58,505 nt of DNA from an uncultured Lysobacterales bacterium (GTDB taxonomy: Bacteria > Pseudomonadota > Gammaproteobacteria > Xanthomonadales > SZUA-36), in contig CALDVW010000052.1 in the NCBI GenBank assembly GCA_937924405.1, positions 1 to 58,505 of the forward strand, written 5' to 3'. Position numbers and translations under genes: made by a program. Positions 1 through 8,303 of this stretch are shown piece by piece. Under the pieces are notes generated by a model. That model worked only from the letters and a program-made list of their open reading frames with translations. It was not told where the DNA came from and made no database searches. Every line of letters starts with the position of its first letter. Positions within the stretch are counted from its first letter, which is position 1.

Positions 1-454
1 CGACCCGCTCCAGGTCCTTCAACAGGAAATTCGCAAAAATGGGCGTGTTGTCGACATAGGTGGCGACCGTTGGAACGGCAGACAGACCCACTTCTCCATT
101 AAAACCATTGTCAACATTGACCCCTCGAATCACGATGCTGTTGACATGCCCCAGGTTGCGATAGCCGCGGTCGACCACCGAGATTCCGGCAATGTTGCGC
201 ATCAGTTCGTTGGCGTTAACAAAATGCTGCCCCTTGATGTCTGCGCCGGAGAATGCAGAAATGTTGTACGGGATGTCCTGGGTTGATTCGACACGGGCTG
301 TTGCGGTTACGATCACTTCTTCGAGAACCGGGTTGCTGTCGTCTGCATCGGCATCAGCTTGATCCTGAGCCAGGCCTACCTGGCTGGTGGCCAGCAATGC
401 AGTGGTAATGGCAGCCGATAATGTATTTTTTCTGATCAGGCTATCTGAATGCAT
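1..454 (-). CDS. TonB-dependent receptor, N-terminal part (cut by window edge)
   Basis: Outer-membrane active transporter of the TonB-dependent receptor class; only about 151 N-terminal residues lie in the window and the beta-barrel is outside it. The ATG at 454 follows an AGAGAGGAG ribosome-binding site. A signal peptide ends near GLAQD (residues 26-30), followed by an acidic stretch and a TonB-box-like segment EEVIVTATAR. The plug domain follows, with the motifs QDIPYNISAF, NANELMRNIAGI, IVIRGV and the beginning of a PTVATYVD loop. These are typical of catecholate/sugar-type receptors, but the substrate cannot be told. The next gene leftwards of the regulator, the amidohydrolase at 558-1478, lies directly upstream on the same strand, 103 bases away. 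Class assignment is firm; substrate unknown. Confidence 0.9.
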   Translation of the reverse strand, partial: MHSDSLIRKNTLSAAITTALLATSQVGLAQDQADADADDSNPVLEEVIVTATARVESTQDIPYNISAFSGADIKGQHFVNANELMRNIAGISVVDRGYRNLGHVNSIVIRGVNVDNGFNGEVGLSAVPTVATYVDNTPIFANFLLKDLERV

Positions 455-557
455 GGATTAACTCCTCTCTATTTATAATGAAGTAGTGTTAATGCTTTCC
501 CCGCGAGTCTCGGACTCACACTAATTCGCGATTAACCTTACTTGATGATGTTCTTTC

Positions 558-1478
558 CTAAGTAGGGCCAGTTTTAGATTGCGTTTCAGTCCAGCTGACT
601 TCCTTTTCGGTTTCCGTGTTCGTCAACGTTTCTTTTGCCGGTACTTCCAGCGGCCCCAGTTGCGCAAACGCACCCGGGTCACTCTGGGAATTGCGATAGG
701 GCGGAAAATCTACTGAATGGTCTCTGAAACTCTTGAGCGGCTGGGCCAGGCTGTACATGCCACGCTCCCTGACGCGCTTCACGTGAGCAAAGTCTATTTC
801 GACCGTGATAATTTCGCGGCCAACACCCGCCTGGTGAACGACCTGGCCGTCCGGCCCTACGAAAATGCTCCTGCCCACCGCCAGCCGGCCTGCGGAATTC
901 AAATTCAGGTAATAAACCTGGTTGGTGGCCGCGTTGCTTCGGGCAATGGCCAGTTCCACATCACGGTCAATAGTGTTGGTCAAATTTGGACAGATAACAG
1001 CCTCCGCTCCCATCCAGGCCAGCGTTCGCACGGTTTCGGGAAACCACTGGTCGTAACAGATAATCAGCCCCAGGCGGCCAGCACCGGGAATGTCGAAGAC
1101 CACGAATTCGTCACCAGCGGTGACGCCTTTTTCGTAAGGAAGAAACGGGTACTGCTTGCGGTAGCGGGCCACGACTTCACCATCGGGATTAATGACCGGA
1201 GCCGTATTGAATACCTCCTTTCCGCTGCGTTCGAAGATGCTGCCCGGAATTAGCCAGAGGTCGTTGTCACGGGCTGCTTCCCTGAAGCAGTTTTCGACCT
1301 CGCCCGGCATCTTCACGGCCAGGTCCGTGCTGGGGCCGTAAGTGCAAAGCTCAGGCAGGACGACCAGTTGGACGAAGGGAAAGCGCTTCTTGACGGCGCG
1401 GATTTCCGTTTCGATGATCGACAGGTTGTCTTCTACACACAGCTCCAGCTGCAGTGCAGCCATGGACAAGTAAGGCAT
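558..1478 (-). CDS. Carbon-nitrogen hydrolase (nitrilase superfamily amidase)
   Basis: Cytosolic C-N hydrolase of 306 residues, likely an aliphatic or acylated-amine amidase. The Glu-Lys-Cys triad is visible: E43 in LPELCTYG, K108 in RYRKQYPF and C141 in IICYDQWFPE. The start is supported by a strong GGAGGA site just upstream. The fold spans about residues 1-260; the last 45 residues are polar and probably disordered. It lies 87 bases downstream of the MocR-type regulator and on the same strand, so that regulator may control it. The substrate is not evident; CYDQWFPE resembles aliphatic amidase-like members more than N-carbamoylputrescine amidases. Confidence 0.85.
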   Translation of the reverse strand: MPYLSMAALQLELCVEDNLSIIETEIRAVKKRFPFVQLVVLPELCTYGPSTDLAVKMPGEVENCFREAARDNDLWLIPGSIFERSGKEVFNTAPVINPDGEVVARYRKQYPFLPYEKGVTAGDEFVVFDIPGAGRLGLIICYDQWFPETVRTLAWMGAEAVICPNLTNTIDRDVELAIARSNAATNQVYYLNLNSAGRLAVGRSIFVGPDGQVVHQAGVGREIITVEIDFAHVKRVRERGMYSLAQPLKSFRDHSVDFPPYRNSQSDPGAFAQLGPLEVPAKETLTNTETEKEVSWTETQSKTGPT

Positions 1479-1494
1479 TTAATCCTCCAATCTG

Positions 1495-1506
1495 GCCGGT
1501 ACCGGC
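1495..1506. promoter_or_regulatory. 12-base perfect palindrome upstream of the amidase gene
   Basis: GCCGGTACCGGC is a perfect palindrome 17 bases before the start codon of the amidohydrolase gene, in the 87-base gap that separates it from the MocR-type regulator. It could be an operator for that regulator or a small hairpin over the ribosome-binding region. No second copy was seen, so the assignment is speculative. Confidence 0.2.
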
Positions 1507-1565
1507 AGGGTATCGGCAGTGCGCCGGCTCACATAGGGCCAGTTGGAAAATGGTGATTGGGCCAA

Positions 1566-3392
1566 TCAGCCCTGATAGAGATGGATGATGGCCGAATCGA
1601 CCAGGCGCTTTTCAGTGTTGTAGATCTTCAGATGCTGGCCCTGGCGGGTGATGTAGTAGCGGCTTTCTTCTCCATAGGCCCACTCATTCCATTGACGGCA
1701 CCAGAGATCTCCCTCGACCCACCACCGGCCTTGGTCATGCTCTTCGTTGGCGTGGCCGGCGCGGCCGGTCATGTGCCCGTCCGGATGAAGCTCGAAAGTG
1801 ACGGGATCGCCATAAACCGCTTTGTAAATCCAGGTAGAGCCCCGCATGGTGCGTTCGAGTTGATCGCCCCTAAGCAGTGCGGAATCCGATTCGTCGAGGA
1901 ATTCGGCTTCTCCGCTGGCGAGCTCCCACATCAGCTCCCTGAGTTGTTTGACGCCCTCGCGGATATTATTTTCCGGGATGCTGGTGACGCCCATCCTGAA
2001 ATAGTTCTTGGAACCCTTGTTGCTTGCATAGTAATGGGTGTCGGGCTCAATCAGGATGCCCCTTCTGGAAGCTTCCAGCGCCAGCTTCTCCACTTCTATA
2101 TCTTCCGGGCAGAGCACCCAGAAGACCGAGCCGCCCTTGTTGGGCATGGTGGTGAAATAAGGCCGGTAATGGTTCAGCGCATCCCTCAAGGCAACCCACC
2201 GGCGGCTCATTTCCTGGTGCATTCGCGACATGAATGCATCGTAGTGTCCAAGGGCCAGGAACAGGGCAGCCGTTCGCTGGTTGAGCAGCGAAGGCCTGCC
2301 AATCACCATCTGCCTCAGGCGGCGCGCCTCCCGGATCAGATGCGGCGCCGCGACGATAAATCCTATCCGGAGGCCGGGGGCCAGGGCTTTTGGCAGCGCC
2401 GAGATATAGATGACCCGGTTTTCACTGTCCATGCTTCGCAGTGCAGGGTGAGGCTGTCCCAGAAAGTTACTCTCGTGCTCGAAATCATCCTCGATGATCA
2501 ACTGGTCGCGCTCCCGGGCCTTTTTGAGCAGGGCCTGCCGTCGCTGGGCTGCCATGGTGACCGCGGTCGGTACCTGGTGGCTGGGGGTCACATAAATGAT
2601 TTGCGCCTTGTCCAGGCGGCTGCTGATCACCATTCCGTTCTCGTCGACCGGCTGGTGGATCACCCCGGCTCTGCGCAGTGACAGCAACTGCCGCATCCTG
2701 GGGTTGCCAGGCTCCTCCACCACGACAGTGACGCCGTCGTCGGTCAATAGTTGTGTCAACAAATAAAGGGCATTTTGTTCGCCGACCGTGATCAGGATCT
2801 CGTCCGGATTGGCGTTGATTCCCCGCCTGGGCAGCATCTTGGTCCGGATTTCTTCGATGAGGACCGGATCATCGGCATCACCATCGGTGACGGACCCTTC
2901 CCTGACGATTCGCGCACCCATGGCCATGCGATTGGCCTCGCGCCACTGGGTCGTTGGATACAGGGAGTCATCGAACTGGCCATCTATGAATGGGTAGGGG
3001 TGCTGCTGCCAGTCTGCCGGCCACTGGAATCTTGGCTTGCCAACGACCCCGCCACGGATTCGCCTTTCCCATTTCTCATCTGATTCCAACTGGCTCGCCG
3101 GTGGCCGTTGGAAGCCCACCCGTCCTTCCAGCACATCCTCGCTGACGTATATACCACTGCGCTCGCGGCTATCAAGGAATCCTTCCTCGACCAACTGCTC
3201 GTAGGCCAGTACCACGGTGTTTCGCGACACGCCGAGTTGTTCCGCCAGTCGGCGGGATGAAGGCAGGCGCTGGCCTGGCGGAAAAGTGCCCGACATGATG
3301 CTATCCACCAATTTTTGGCGAATCTGATTCTGCAGACTGAGGCCGCTGTCAGGATCCAGATAGATGAGTGCTTCGGACACCGGCTGCCTCAA
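1566..3392 (-). CDS. MocR/PdxR-type transcriptional regulator with C-terminal extension
   Basis: GntR-family regulator of the MocR subgroup: an N-terminal winged helix (residues 10-82; [18 protein letters not shown] is the recognition region) fused to a fold-type-I aminotransferase-like domain (about 135-490). The PLP lysine is probably K335 in [15 protein letters not shown], and [10 protein letters not shown] stands where the EDDYD motif normally is. Usual MocR proteins end near residue 490. This one has about 115 more residues, including a Trp/Tyr-rich segment (residues 518-608; [23 protein letters not shown]). The likely start is TTG at 3392, overlapping the smpB stop by four bases, because the helix-turn-helix begins almost immediately. 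It may regulate the amidase gene downstream. The effector is unknown. Confidence 0.85.
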   Translation of the reverse strand: MRQPVSEALIYLDPDSGLSLQNQIRQKLVDSIMSGTFPPGQRLPSSRRLAEQLGVSRNTVVLAYEQLVEEGFLDSRERSGIYVSEDVLEGRVGFQRPPASQLESDEKWERRIRGGVVGKPRFQWPADWQQHPYPFIDGQFDDSLYPTTQWREANRMAMGARIVREGSVTDGDADDPVLIEEIRTKMLPRRGINANPDEILITVGEQNALYLLTQLLTDDGVTVVVEEPGNPRMRQLLSLRRAGVIHQPVDENGMVISSRLDKAQIIYVTPSHQVPTAVTMAAQRRQALLKKARERDQLIIEDDFEHESNFLGQPHPALRSMDSENRVIYISALPKALAPGLRIGFIVAAPHLIREARRLRQMVIGRPSLLNQRTAALFLALGHYDAFMSRMHQEMSRRWVALRDALNHYRPYFTTMPNKGGSVFWVLCPEDIEVEKLALEASRRGILIEPDTHYYASNKGSKNYFRMGVTSIPENNIREGVKQLRELMWELASGEAEFLDESDSALLRGDQLERTMRGSTWIYKAVYGDPVTFELHPDGHMTGRAGHANEEHDQGRWWVEGDLWCRQWNEWAYGEESRYYITRQGQHLKIYNTEKRLVDSAIIHLYQG

Positions 3393-3859
3393 CCCCGCTT
3401 CATGATACGGCCTTTCTGCCGCTCCCAGTCGCGGTCTTTTTCGGTTTTTCGCTTGTCGTGCTGGCGCTTGCCTTTGGCCATCCCGATTTCAACCTTAACC
3501 TTGCCACGTGACCAATACATGGCCGTCGGTATGACTGTGAAACCACGACGGTCTACCGCCCCGATCAAACGATCGATTTCACGGCGGTGCATCAACAGTT
3601 TACGGGTGCGGACCTTGTCGGGGTTTATATGCGTAGACGCCGTGGGCAAGGGGTTGATCTGGCAGCCGAACAGGAACGCTTCATTGTCCTTCAGCAGGAC
3701 ATAGCTGTCCGCGAACTGGACGCGGCCCTCCCTGAGCGCTTTGACCTCCCAGCCCTCGAGCGCGATGCCGGCTTCCAGGCGATCTTCGATATGGTATTCA
3801 AAGCGTGCTCTCTTGTTGAGGGCAATCGTCTTTTTTCCACTTGTTTTTTTGTCATTCAT
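3389..3859 (-). CDS. smpB: SsrA-binding protein SmpB
   Basis: SmpB binds tmRNA and delivers it to stalled ribosomes for trans-translation. The 156-residue length fits the family. Family hallmarks are visible: the N-terminal [10 protein letters not shown] strand, the [19 protein letters not shown] core, the [10 protein letters not shown] helix and a lysine-rich tail ending [15 protein letters not shown]-like, which inserts into the mRNA channel. It is transcribed divergently from ratA, the usual arrangement in Gammaproteobacteria. Its stop codon overlaps the TTG start of the MocR-type gene, so the two are likely co-transcribed. The ssrA RNA gene is not in the window. Confidence 0.97.
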   Translation of the reverse strand: MNDKKTSGKKTIALNKRARFEYHIEDRLEAGIALEGWEVKALREGRVQFADSYVLLKDNEAFLFGCQINPLPTASTHINPDKVRTRKLLMHRREIDRLIGAVDRRGFTVIPTAMYWSRGKVKVEIGMAKGKRQHDKRKTEKDRDWERQKGRIMKRG

Positions 3860-3977
3860 GCAAAATGCCTGGAGCCGATTGGCTTAGCCCGCCGCGATGA
3901 GGTCTATTCTACTTTCTGCGACACCGCTCATGCTATGCTTGCCGCGCTTTATAGTTCGGATACCCGATCAGAATTTT

Positions 3978-4409
3978 ATGGAAATCAAACGGACATCACT
4001 CGTTCTGCACCCGGCCATGGACATGTTTCGCCTGGTGCAGGATGTTCCCGCTTATCCCGAATTCCTCACCTGGTGCCGGGCAGCCGAAGTGCATGAGCAA
4101 TCCGCTGAGCACCAGTTGGCCACCCTGAAAGTAAAAGTCAGCGGTGTGAGTCAGTCCTTCACCACGCGTAACCGCTTCACACCTGGTGAGCGATTGACGC
4201 TTTCGTTGGTGAAAGGGCCGTTCAGAACTTTATCCGGCGAGTGGTTGTTCGAGCCACTGGGCGGTGACGGCAGCAAGGTGACCCTGGTATTGAGTTTTGA
4301 TTTTTCCAACAAAGTTATTTCTACAGCTTTTCGCCGCGGGTTTACACATATTGCGGACCACCTGGTGTTGGAGTTCTGCAAAAGGGCTGACGACATTTAT
4401 GGGCAATAA
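3978..4409 (+). CDS. ratA: RatA family protein (START/polyketide-cyclase-like)
   Basis: Small SRPBCC-fold protein of 143 residues, member of the RatA/YfjG family. E. coli RatA was reported to block 70S ribosome assembly; related proteins (Coq10-like) bind ubiquinone, so the true role is debated. The sequence shows the expected VLHPAMDMFRLVQDVPAYPEFLTWC opening (positions 10-34), the central TTRNRFTPGERLTLSL strand and the C-terminal long helix. The frame is open upstream to 3897, but the ATG at 3978 gives the family-typical N terminus MEIKRTSLVL. It overlaps rnfH by 11 bases, the common gammaproteobacterial ratA-rnfH pair. Confidence 0.92.
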   Translation: MEIKRTSLVLHPAMDMFRLVQDVPAYPEFLTWCRAAEVHEQSAEHQLATLKVKVSGVSQSFTTRNRFTPGERLTLSLVKGPFRTLSGEWLFEPLGGDGSKVTLVLSFDFSNKVISTAFRRGFTHIADHLVLEFCKRADDIYGQ

Positions 4410-4704
4410 CCCTGTTGATGCGACTATCCGGGTTGAGGTCGCGTATGCGACGCCTGAAAAGCAGGTTTTGTTGGCTGTGGAAGTACCCTCGGGATGTACC
4501 GCCGGGGAAGCGATTGATCTTTCTGGTATCCGGGATGAGTTCCCGGAAATGGAGTTGAATCCCCGCTCGATCGGAATTTTCAGCAAAAAAACATCAATCG
4601 AGAAAGTCCTGGAAGATGGTGATCGAGTTGAAATTTACCGACCGCTGATCGCCGACCCCAAAGAGCAGCGCAAACAACGCGCACGGGAAAGGCGCGGAAA
4701 ATAA
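4399..4704 (+). CDS. rnfH: RnfH family ubiquitin-like protein
   Basis: Beta-grasp protein of 101 residues, family RnfH/UPF0125. Visible features are IRVEVAYATPEKQVLLAVEV, then the SIGIFSKKTS segment and the DGDRVEIYRPL motif, followed by a basic tail KEQRKQRARERRGK. The ATG at 4399 is inside the end of ratA (11-base overlap), so translational coupling is likely. Its molecular function is unknown; the name reflects occurrence in some rnf operons, but no rnf genes are here. It ends 8 bases from the convergent bamE stop. Confidence 0.92.
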   Translation: MGNNPVDATIRVEVAYATPEKQVLLAVEVPSGCTAGEAIDLSGIRDEFPEMELNPRSIGIFSKKTSIEKVLEDGDRVEIYRPLIADPKEQRKQRARERRGK

Positions 4705-4712
4705 AACCCTGG

Positions 4713-5288
4713 CTAGCCGTCGATATCGGGACCTGACAGGCCACTATCGGGGGTCTGGTCGAGCACGTCCTGATCTCTCTGGTATTCGCGATCTTCTGCA
4801 TTACGCTCACGGATCGCCTCGATATCCGGATCCACGCCTTCCATGACTTCTTCTTCCACCGAGTCGAGGGCTGCATCCTGCGGGCTGGCCTGGTTCTGGT
4901 TGTCGGAATCGGGCTTCTTGACGAAAGAAGCGATTTCATCGGGGTCGCCGGATACCTGCGATGAGGCGGCTGCAAAGGGGTCATCCTGCCCCACAATTTC
5001 CGCCAGCAACCCGTCTTCGAAGACCAGGGTGACGGTGCGCATTACCATATCGCTACCGCGCCGGCTGAACGTTTGCACGTAATCCCAGCGGTATTGGTGG
5101 AAAGGATCCATGACCGAAGGTGTGCCGAGCACGAACAACACCTGGCGTTGATTCATTCCAATATACAGTTCATCGAGATCTTCCTGCTCGATGGCATTTC
5201 CCTGCTGAATGTTTTGCTTGTAAATCAAGCCACAGCCGGTGCCAACCGTAGCTGCAAACAGGAAGCAAAATAGAAGACGAATGACCAT
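4713..5288 (-). CDS. bamE: Outer-membrane assembly lipoprotein BamE (OmlA/SmpA) with long acidic tail
   Basis: Lipoprotein subunit of the BAM complex that folds outer-membrane proteins. From the ATG at 5288 the signal peptide is MVIRLLFCFLFAATVGTG with lipidated C19; an ATG at 5315 is an alternative start. The SmpA/OmlA domain shows LDELYIGMNQRQVLFVLGTP and the DPFHQYRWDYVQTF strand, then VTLVFEDGLLAEI. Typical BamE ends about there (110-120 residues). This protein continues for about 80 residues rich in Asp, Glu and Gln, probably disordered in the periplasm. It is divergent from fur, as in Xanthomonas omlA-fur. Confidence 0.93.
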   Translation of the reverse strand: MVIRLLFCFLFAATVGTGCGLIYKQNIQQGNAIEQEDLDELYIGMNQRQVLFVLGTPSVMDPFHQYRWDYVQTFSRRGSDMVMRTVTLVFEDGLLAEIVGQDDPFAAASSQVSGDPDEIASFVKKPDSDNQNQASPQDAALDSVEEEVMEGVDPDIEAIRERNAEDREYQRDQDVLDQTPDSGLSGPDIDG

Positions 5289-5341
5289 TAATATACCGAA
5301 CCGGGTGTGTCGCATCGTGCGGAGTGCGTGAATGATACAAT

Positions 5342-5355
5342 ATCTGGCTCCAGAT
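5342..5355. promoter_or_regulatory. Inverted repeat in the bamE-fur divergent region
   Basis: ATCTGG-CT-CCAGAT, two 6-base arms around a 2-base centre, lies between the divergent bamE and fur starts. It could be an operator or chance. It does not match the 19-base Fur box. A TACAAT hexamer (5336-5341) touches it, but no convincing -35 accompanies it. Confidence 0.25.
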
Positions 5356-5396
5356 CAAATAGTGGTATTCCGAATAAAAATCAAAGTGAGGCTCGT

Positions 5397-5804
5397 GTGG
5401 AAAGCAATAACCTGAAACAGGCCGGCCTGAAAGTGACGTATCCACGTAAGCGGATATTGGAAATTCTGGAAAGCGAGCGCAACCGGCATTTGACTGCAGA
5501 TGACATTTACCGGTGCCTGGTTGAAGCCAATGAAGAGATCGGTTTGGCCACTGTGTATCGTGTTCTCAACCAATTTGAATCCGCTGGCATGGTGGAAAAA
5601 CACAACTTCGAAAGTGGTCAGGCCTTTTATGAATTGGACACAGGCGAGCATCATGATCACATGGTTTGCGTGGAGAGCGGGAAAGTGATCGAGTTCGTCA
5701 GCGACGAAATCGAAGCAGCCCAGAAAAAAATTGCCGAGTCACACGGTTACGAAATCGAGGATCATCGGCTGGTGATTTACGTTCGCCCCAAGCAAGGTAA
5801 ATAA
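5397..5804 (+). CDS. fur: Ferric uptake regulator Fur
   Basis: Iron-responsive repressor, 135 residues from the GTG at 5397. This start gives the canonical N terminus (M)ESNNLKQAGLKVTYPR and has GTGAGG five bases upstream; the frame is open to 5307. The DNA-binding winged helix spans residues 1-80 (LTADDIYRCL, GLATVYRVLNQFESAGMV). The metal-site motif HHDH is at 85-88. Of the structural-zinc CxxC found in E. coli Fur only the first Cys remains (C91 in MVCVES), as in Pseudomonas Fur, and the C terminus lacks the second Cys pair. It ends 3 bases before the convergent recN stop. Confidence 0.95.
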   Translation: MESNNLKQAGLKVTYPRKRILEILESERNRHLTADDIYRCLVEANEEIGLATVYRVLNQFESAGMVEKHNFESGQAFYELDTGEHHDHMVCVESGKVIEFVSDEIEAAQKKIAESHGYEIEDHRLVIYVRPKQGK

Positions 5805-5807
5805 AGA

Positions 5808-7478
5808 TTAGTGGCGGGTCAACGCTGAATTCAACAGATCCAATGCGTGCGCCCGGCTTTGATCTGAAAGCCGCCCCCCCAGCATTCGGGCAATTTCATC
5901 GATACGCGCATCGTCCGCGAGCAAACTGGTTTCAACCCGGGTTTCCCGGTCCTGTGATGATTTCAGCACCTGGAGTTGTTGATCCGCAAACACGGCCACC
6001 TGGGCGAGATGGGTAACACACAGTGCCTGGCCGCCTGCTGAAAGGCTTTTCAAAAGAGCACCTACCGAGTTTGCCGTATCGCCGCCGATACCCGCATCGA
6101 CTTCGTCGAATACCTGAGCAGCTGAGGAATCAGAATTCGAGGCTACTTTTATGGCCAGACTGATTCTCGACAATTCACCGCCCGAGGCCACTTTTTGCAG
6201 TGGTCCGGGTGGCACGCCCGGGTTGGCGCTGACCTGAATGTCCAGGCGGTCGCTGCCAAGCGGCGAGGGGGCCAGTGTATCGTCATGCCGGACGTGAAAT
6301 TCGAATTGGCCCCCTTTCATGCCCAGTTCCTGCATCAGGTCGGTAACCGATTTAGCCAGTTCTGCTGCCCGGGCCATGCGGTGCTTGTTCAAGTCTTTTG
6401 CCGCTGCCCGGAACCGGCTAAGTTCAGATTCCAGCCTGGCTTCGAGTTCGTCGAGCCGGGCTTCCACTGATCCGGAACGCTCAAGCCTTTCCCTGAGGCG
6501 ATTGAGCACTTCCTGGAGTTGCTCCGGAGTGGTCCGGTGTTTCCGGGCCAACTCGTGCTGCGTGCTGAGCTGGCTTTCGAGTTCCTGCAACCTGCCCGGG
6601 CTGAGCTGAAGCCGTGAGCGGGCTTCCTGAATGGCATTCAGCGCCTCATCGCAATTGATGGCAGACTCGCGCAAGAGGCCGGCGGCCATTGAAATGTCCT
6701 TGTCCAGTTCGGCATGAATATCCAGCTGACGAGCCGCCTTGTGGAGTTGCAGGCCAGCACCGCTGTGCTCATCTTCCAGGCTACTGATTGCATCATTCAG
6801 CGAATCCAGGATTTCACTGCCGTGCGCCAGTAAACGATGTTCAGTTTCGATAGCAGTGAACTCTGCGGCCGGTAACATGGCGCTTTCGAGCTCCCGAATC
6901 TGGTATCTCATCAGGTCCAGGTCGCCGGCATCCAGCGGTGTCTCACTCAGCAGGGCCTGCTTTTCGGTTTCCAGTTCCCGCCAGCGCCCGTGGCCGAGCC
7001 TTACCCGTTCGATTTCTTTTGCGTATTGCCCGCTTTCATCAAGCAGGCGAAACTGTTCACGGCTGCGGATCAGTTGCATATGCTCATTCTGGCCATGAAT
7101 TTCCACCAGCTGCGCACCCAGTCCCTGCAGTTGCTGCAAGGTGACTGCAGTGCCGTTGATCCAGGCCCTCGAGCGACCCGTTTCACTGATCGTTCTGCGT
7201 AACAGGCAAAGTTGCCCGTCATCCAGATCAGCCTCGCGCAGCCAATGCAGGGCAGGGCTTTTCTCCTGCAATTCGAACTCTGCACTCAGTTCCGCCCGGT
7301 CCGAGCCGGCTCTGACCGTGGAGGTGTCGGCACGGTTGCCGCAAAGTAGTCCCAGGGCATCCACCAGGATTGACTTCCCGGCACCGGTTTCGCCCGTGAT
7401 GCAAGTAAACCCCCCGGAAAATTCCAGGTCGAGTGATTCGACGATGGCAAAATTGCGAATTTGCAGAAAGTTGAGCAT
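5808..7478 (-). CDS. recN: DNA repair protein RecN
   Basis: SMC-like ATPase for double-strand-break repair, 556 residues. The Walker A motif GETGAGKSILVDAL is near residue 29. A long central coiled coil rich in Leu, Glu and Arg follows (about 150-370). The signature and Walker B region is near the C terminus: SGGELSRISLAIK and VFDEVDAGIGGDTA, followed by the D-loop and the switch histidine in CVTHLAQVA. RecN is often SOS-induced; I see no clear CTGT-N8-ACAG LexA box in the 167-base gap to grpE. Confidence 0.97.
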   Translation of the reverse strand: MLNFLQIRNFAIVESLDLEFSGGFTCITGETGAGKSILVDALGLLCGNRADTSTVRAGSDRAELSAEFELQEKSPALHWLREADLDDGQLCLLRRTISETGRSRAWINGTAVTLQQLQGLGAQLVEIHGQNEHMQLIRSREQFRLLDESGQYAKEIERVRLGHGRWRELETEKQALLSETPLDAGDLDLMRYQIRELESAMLPAAEFTAIETEHRLLAHGSEILDSLNDAISSLEDEHSGAGLQLHKAARQLDIHAELDKDISMAAGLLRESAINCDEALNAIQEARSRLQLSPGRLQELESQLSTQHELARKHRTTPEQLQEVLNRLRERLERSGSVEARLDELEARLESELSRFRAAAKDLNKHRMARAAELAKSVTDLMQELGMKGGQFEFHVRHDDTLAPSPLGSDRLDIQVSANPGVPPGPLQKVASGGELSRISLAIKVASNSDSSAAQVFDEVDAGIGGDTANSVGALLKSLSAGGQALCVTHLAQVAVFADQQLQVLKSSQDRETRVETSLLADDARIDEIARMLGGRLSDQSRAHALDLLNSALTRH

Positions 7479-7562
7479 CCGGAGGCTCAGGCCCTGGTTA
7501 AACCGCTGTCAAAACTAGCATGCTACCGGATGGCTGGCAACGCATCCCGGGTAAGTTTTTGG

Positions 7563-7590
7563 CTTGAATCATCCCGCCCAAACCCCATAT
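7563..7590 (+). promoter_or_regulatory. Sigma-32 heat-shock promoter of grpE
   Basis: CTTGAAT (7563-7569), a 13-base spacer and CCCCATAT (7583-7590) match the RpoH consensus CTTGAAA / CCCCATnT. It is 56 bases before the grpE start codon. Together with the lack of a CIRCE element and of hrcA here, this indicates RpoH-driven heat induction. Confidence 0.88.
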
Positions 7591-7645
7591 TGGCGGTGGA
7601 TTGATTAACCCTTTAGCAAGGCGGTGCCCGCGTAACCGCTGAACG

Positions 7646-8230
7646 ATGGAGACGGAAGTTGTGAAACCCAAAAAAGTGAATCCATTCGAGGAAGCTGTTG
7701 AAATTGAAGTGGGGTCTGATGATCACCCCGGGGATGCGGCCAGTGATGGCTCGCAACTCGAAGAAGCCATTGCGGATTCGGAGCCGGACACAGCCGAAGA
7801 GGAACTGGCCCGACATCGGGAAGCCATGTTGCGCATGCAAGCCGAGATGGAAAACCTGAGGAAACGCATGTTGCGTGAGCAGGAGAAGTCCCGGAAGTTT
7901 GCCCTGGAACGAGTCATGAAAGACCTGCTTCAGGTCAGGGACAGCCTCGAACTGGGCCTCGAAGTCGATCCGGAATCCCTCACGGTTGATTCCCTGAAGG
8001 AAGGGCAGGAGCTGACTTTGAAAATGCTCGGCAAGGTGCTGGAGGATCATCACCTGGAAGTGATTGACCCCGTGGGTCAGCCATTCGATCCCGAATTTCA
8101 CCAGGCAATGACCATGCTGCCGTCTGAAGAAGTGGACGAAAACACGGTTATCGAAGTGCTTCAAAAAGGCTTCCGTTTGCACGATCGCCTGATACGTCCG
8201 GCCATGGTCGTCGTGTCGAGAAAGCCGTGA
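7646..8230 (+). CDS. grpE: Nucleotide exchange factor GrpE
   Basis: GrpE, 194 residues, releases ADP from DnaK in the cytoplasmic chaperone cycle. An acidic, probably disordered N terminus (residues 1-55) is followed by the long dimerising helix (about 55-110, HREAMLRMQAEMENLRKRM). The beta-wing domain includes PFDPEFHQAMTM and ends in RLIRPAMVVVSRK, the family signature. It is the first gene of the grpE-dnaK-dnaJ cluster, 73 bases before dnaK, with its own heat-shock promoter. Confidence 0.97.
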   Translation: METEVVKPKKVNPFEEAVEIEVGSDDHPGDAASDGSQLEEAIADSEPDTAEEELARHREAMLRMQAEMENLRKRMLREQEKSRKFALERVMKDLLQVRDSLELGLEVDPESLTVDSLKEGQELTLKMLGKVLEDHHLEVIDPVGQPFDPEFHQAMTMLPSEEVDENTVIEVLQKGFRLHDRLIRPAMVVVSRKP

Positions 8231-8236
8231 CTGAAA

Positions 8237-8264
8237 GTTGAAAACAGGCTGAAGAGCCCCATTT
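8237..8264 (+). promoter_or_regulatory. Second sigma-32 promoter, upstream of dnaK
   Basis: GTTGAAA (8237-8243), a 13-base spacer and CCCCATTT (8257-8264) again fit the RpoH consensus with one mismatch. It lies in the short grpE-dnaK gap and would allow extra dnaK-dnaJ transcription during heat stress. Confidence 0.8.
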
Positions 8265-8303
8265 CTGGATCATCGAATTTAAATGTTTTTGGAGAATTAA
8301 AAC

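Noticed and set aside
563-1544. 11-base direct repeat TAGGGCCAGTT at 563-573 and 1534-1544 flanking the amidase gene
   Set aside because: Too short, no element structure, and part of one copy is the coding end of the amidase gene; chance is sufficient.
3860-3977. ssrA (tmRNA) gene next to smpB
   Set aside because: The 118-base gap is too short and has no tRNA-like ends.
7479-7562. LexA box for recN
   Set aside because: A CTGT half-site (7506-7509) is present but no ACAG half-site at the right distance.
7479-7645. CIRCE operator and hrcA control of grpE
   Set aside because: No TTAGCACTC-N9-GAGTGCTAA match exists in the gap and no hrcA gene lies between recN and grpE.
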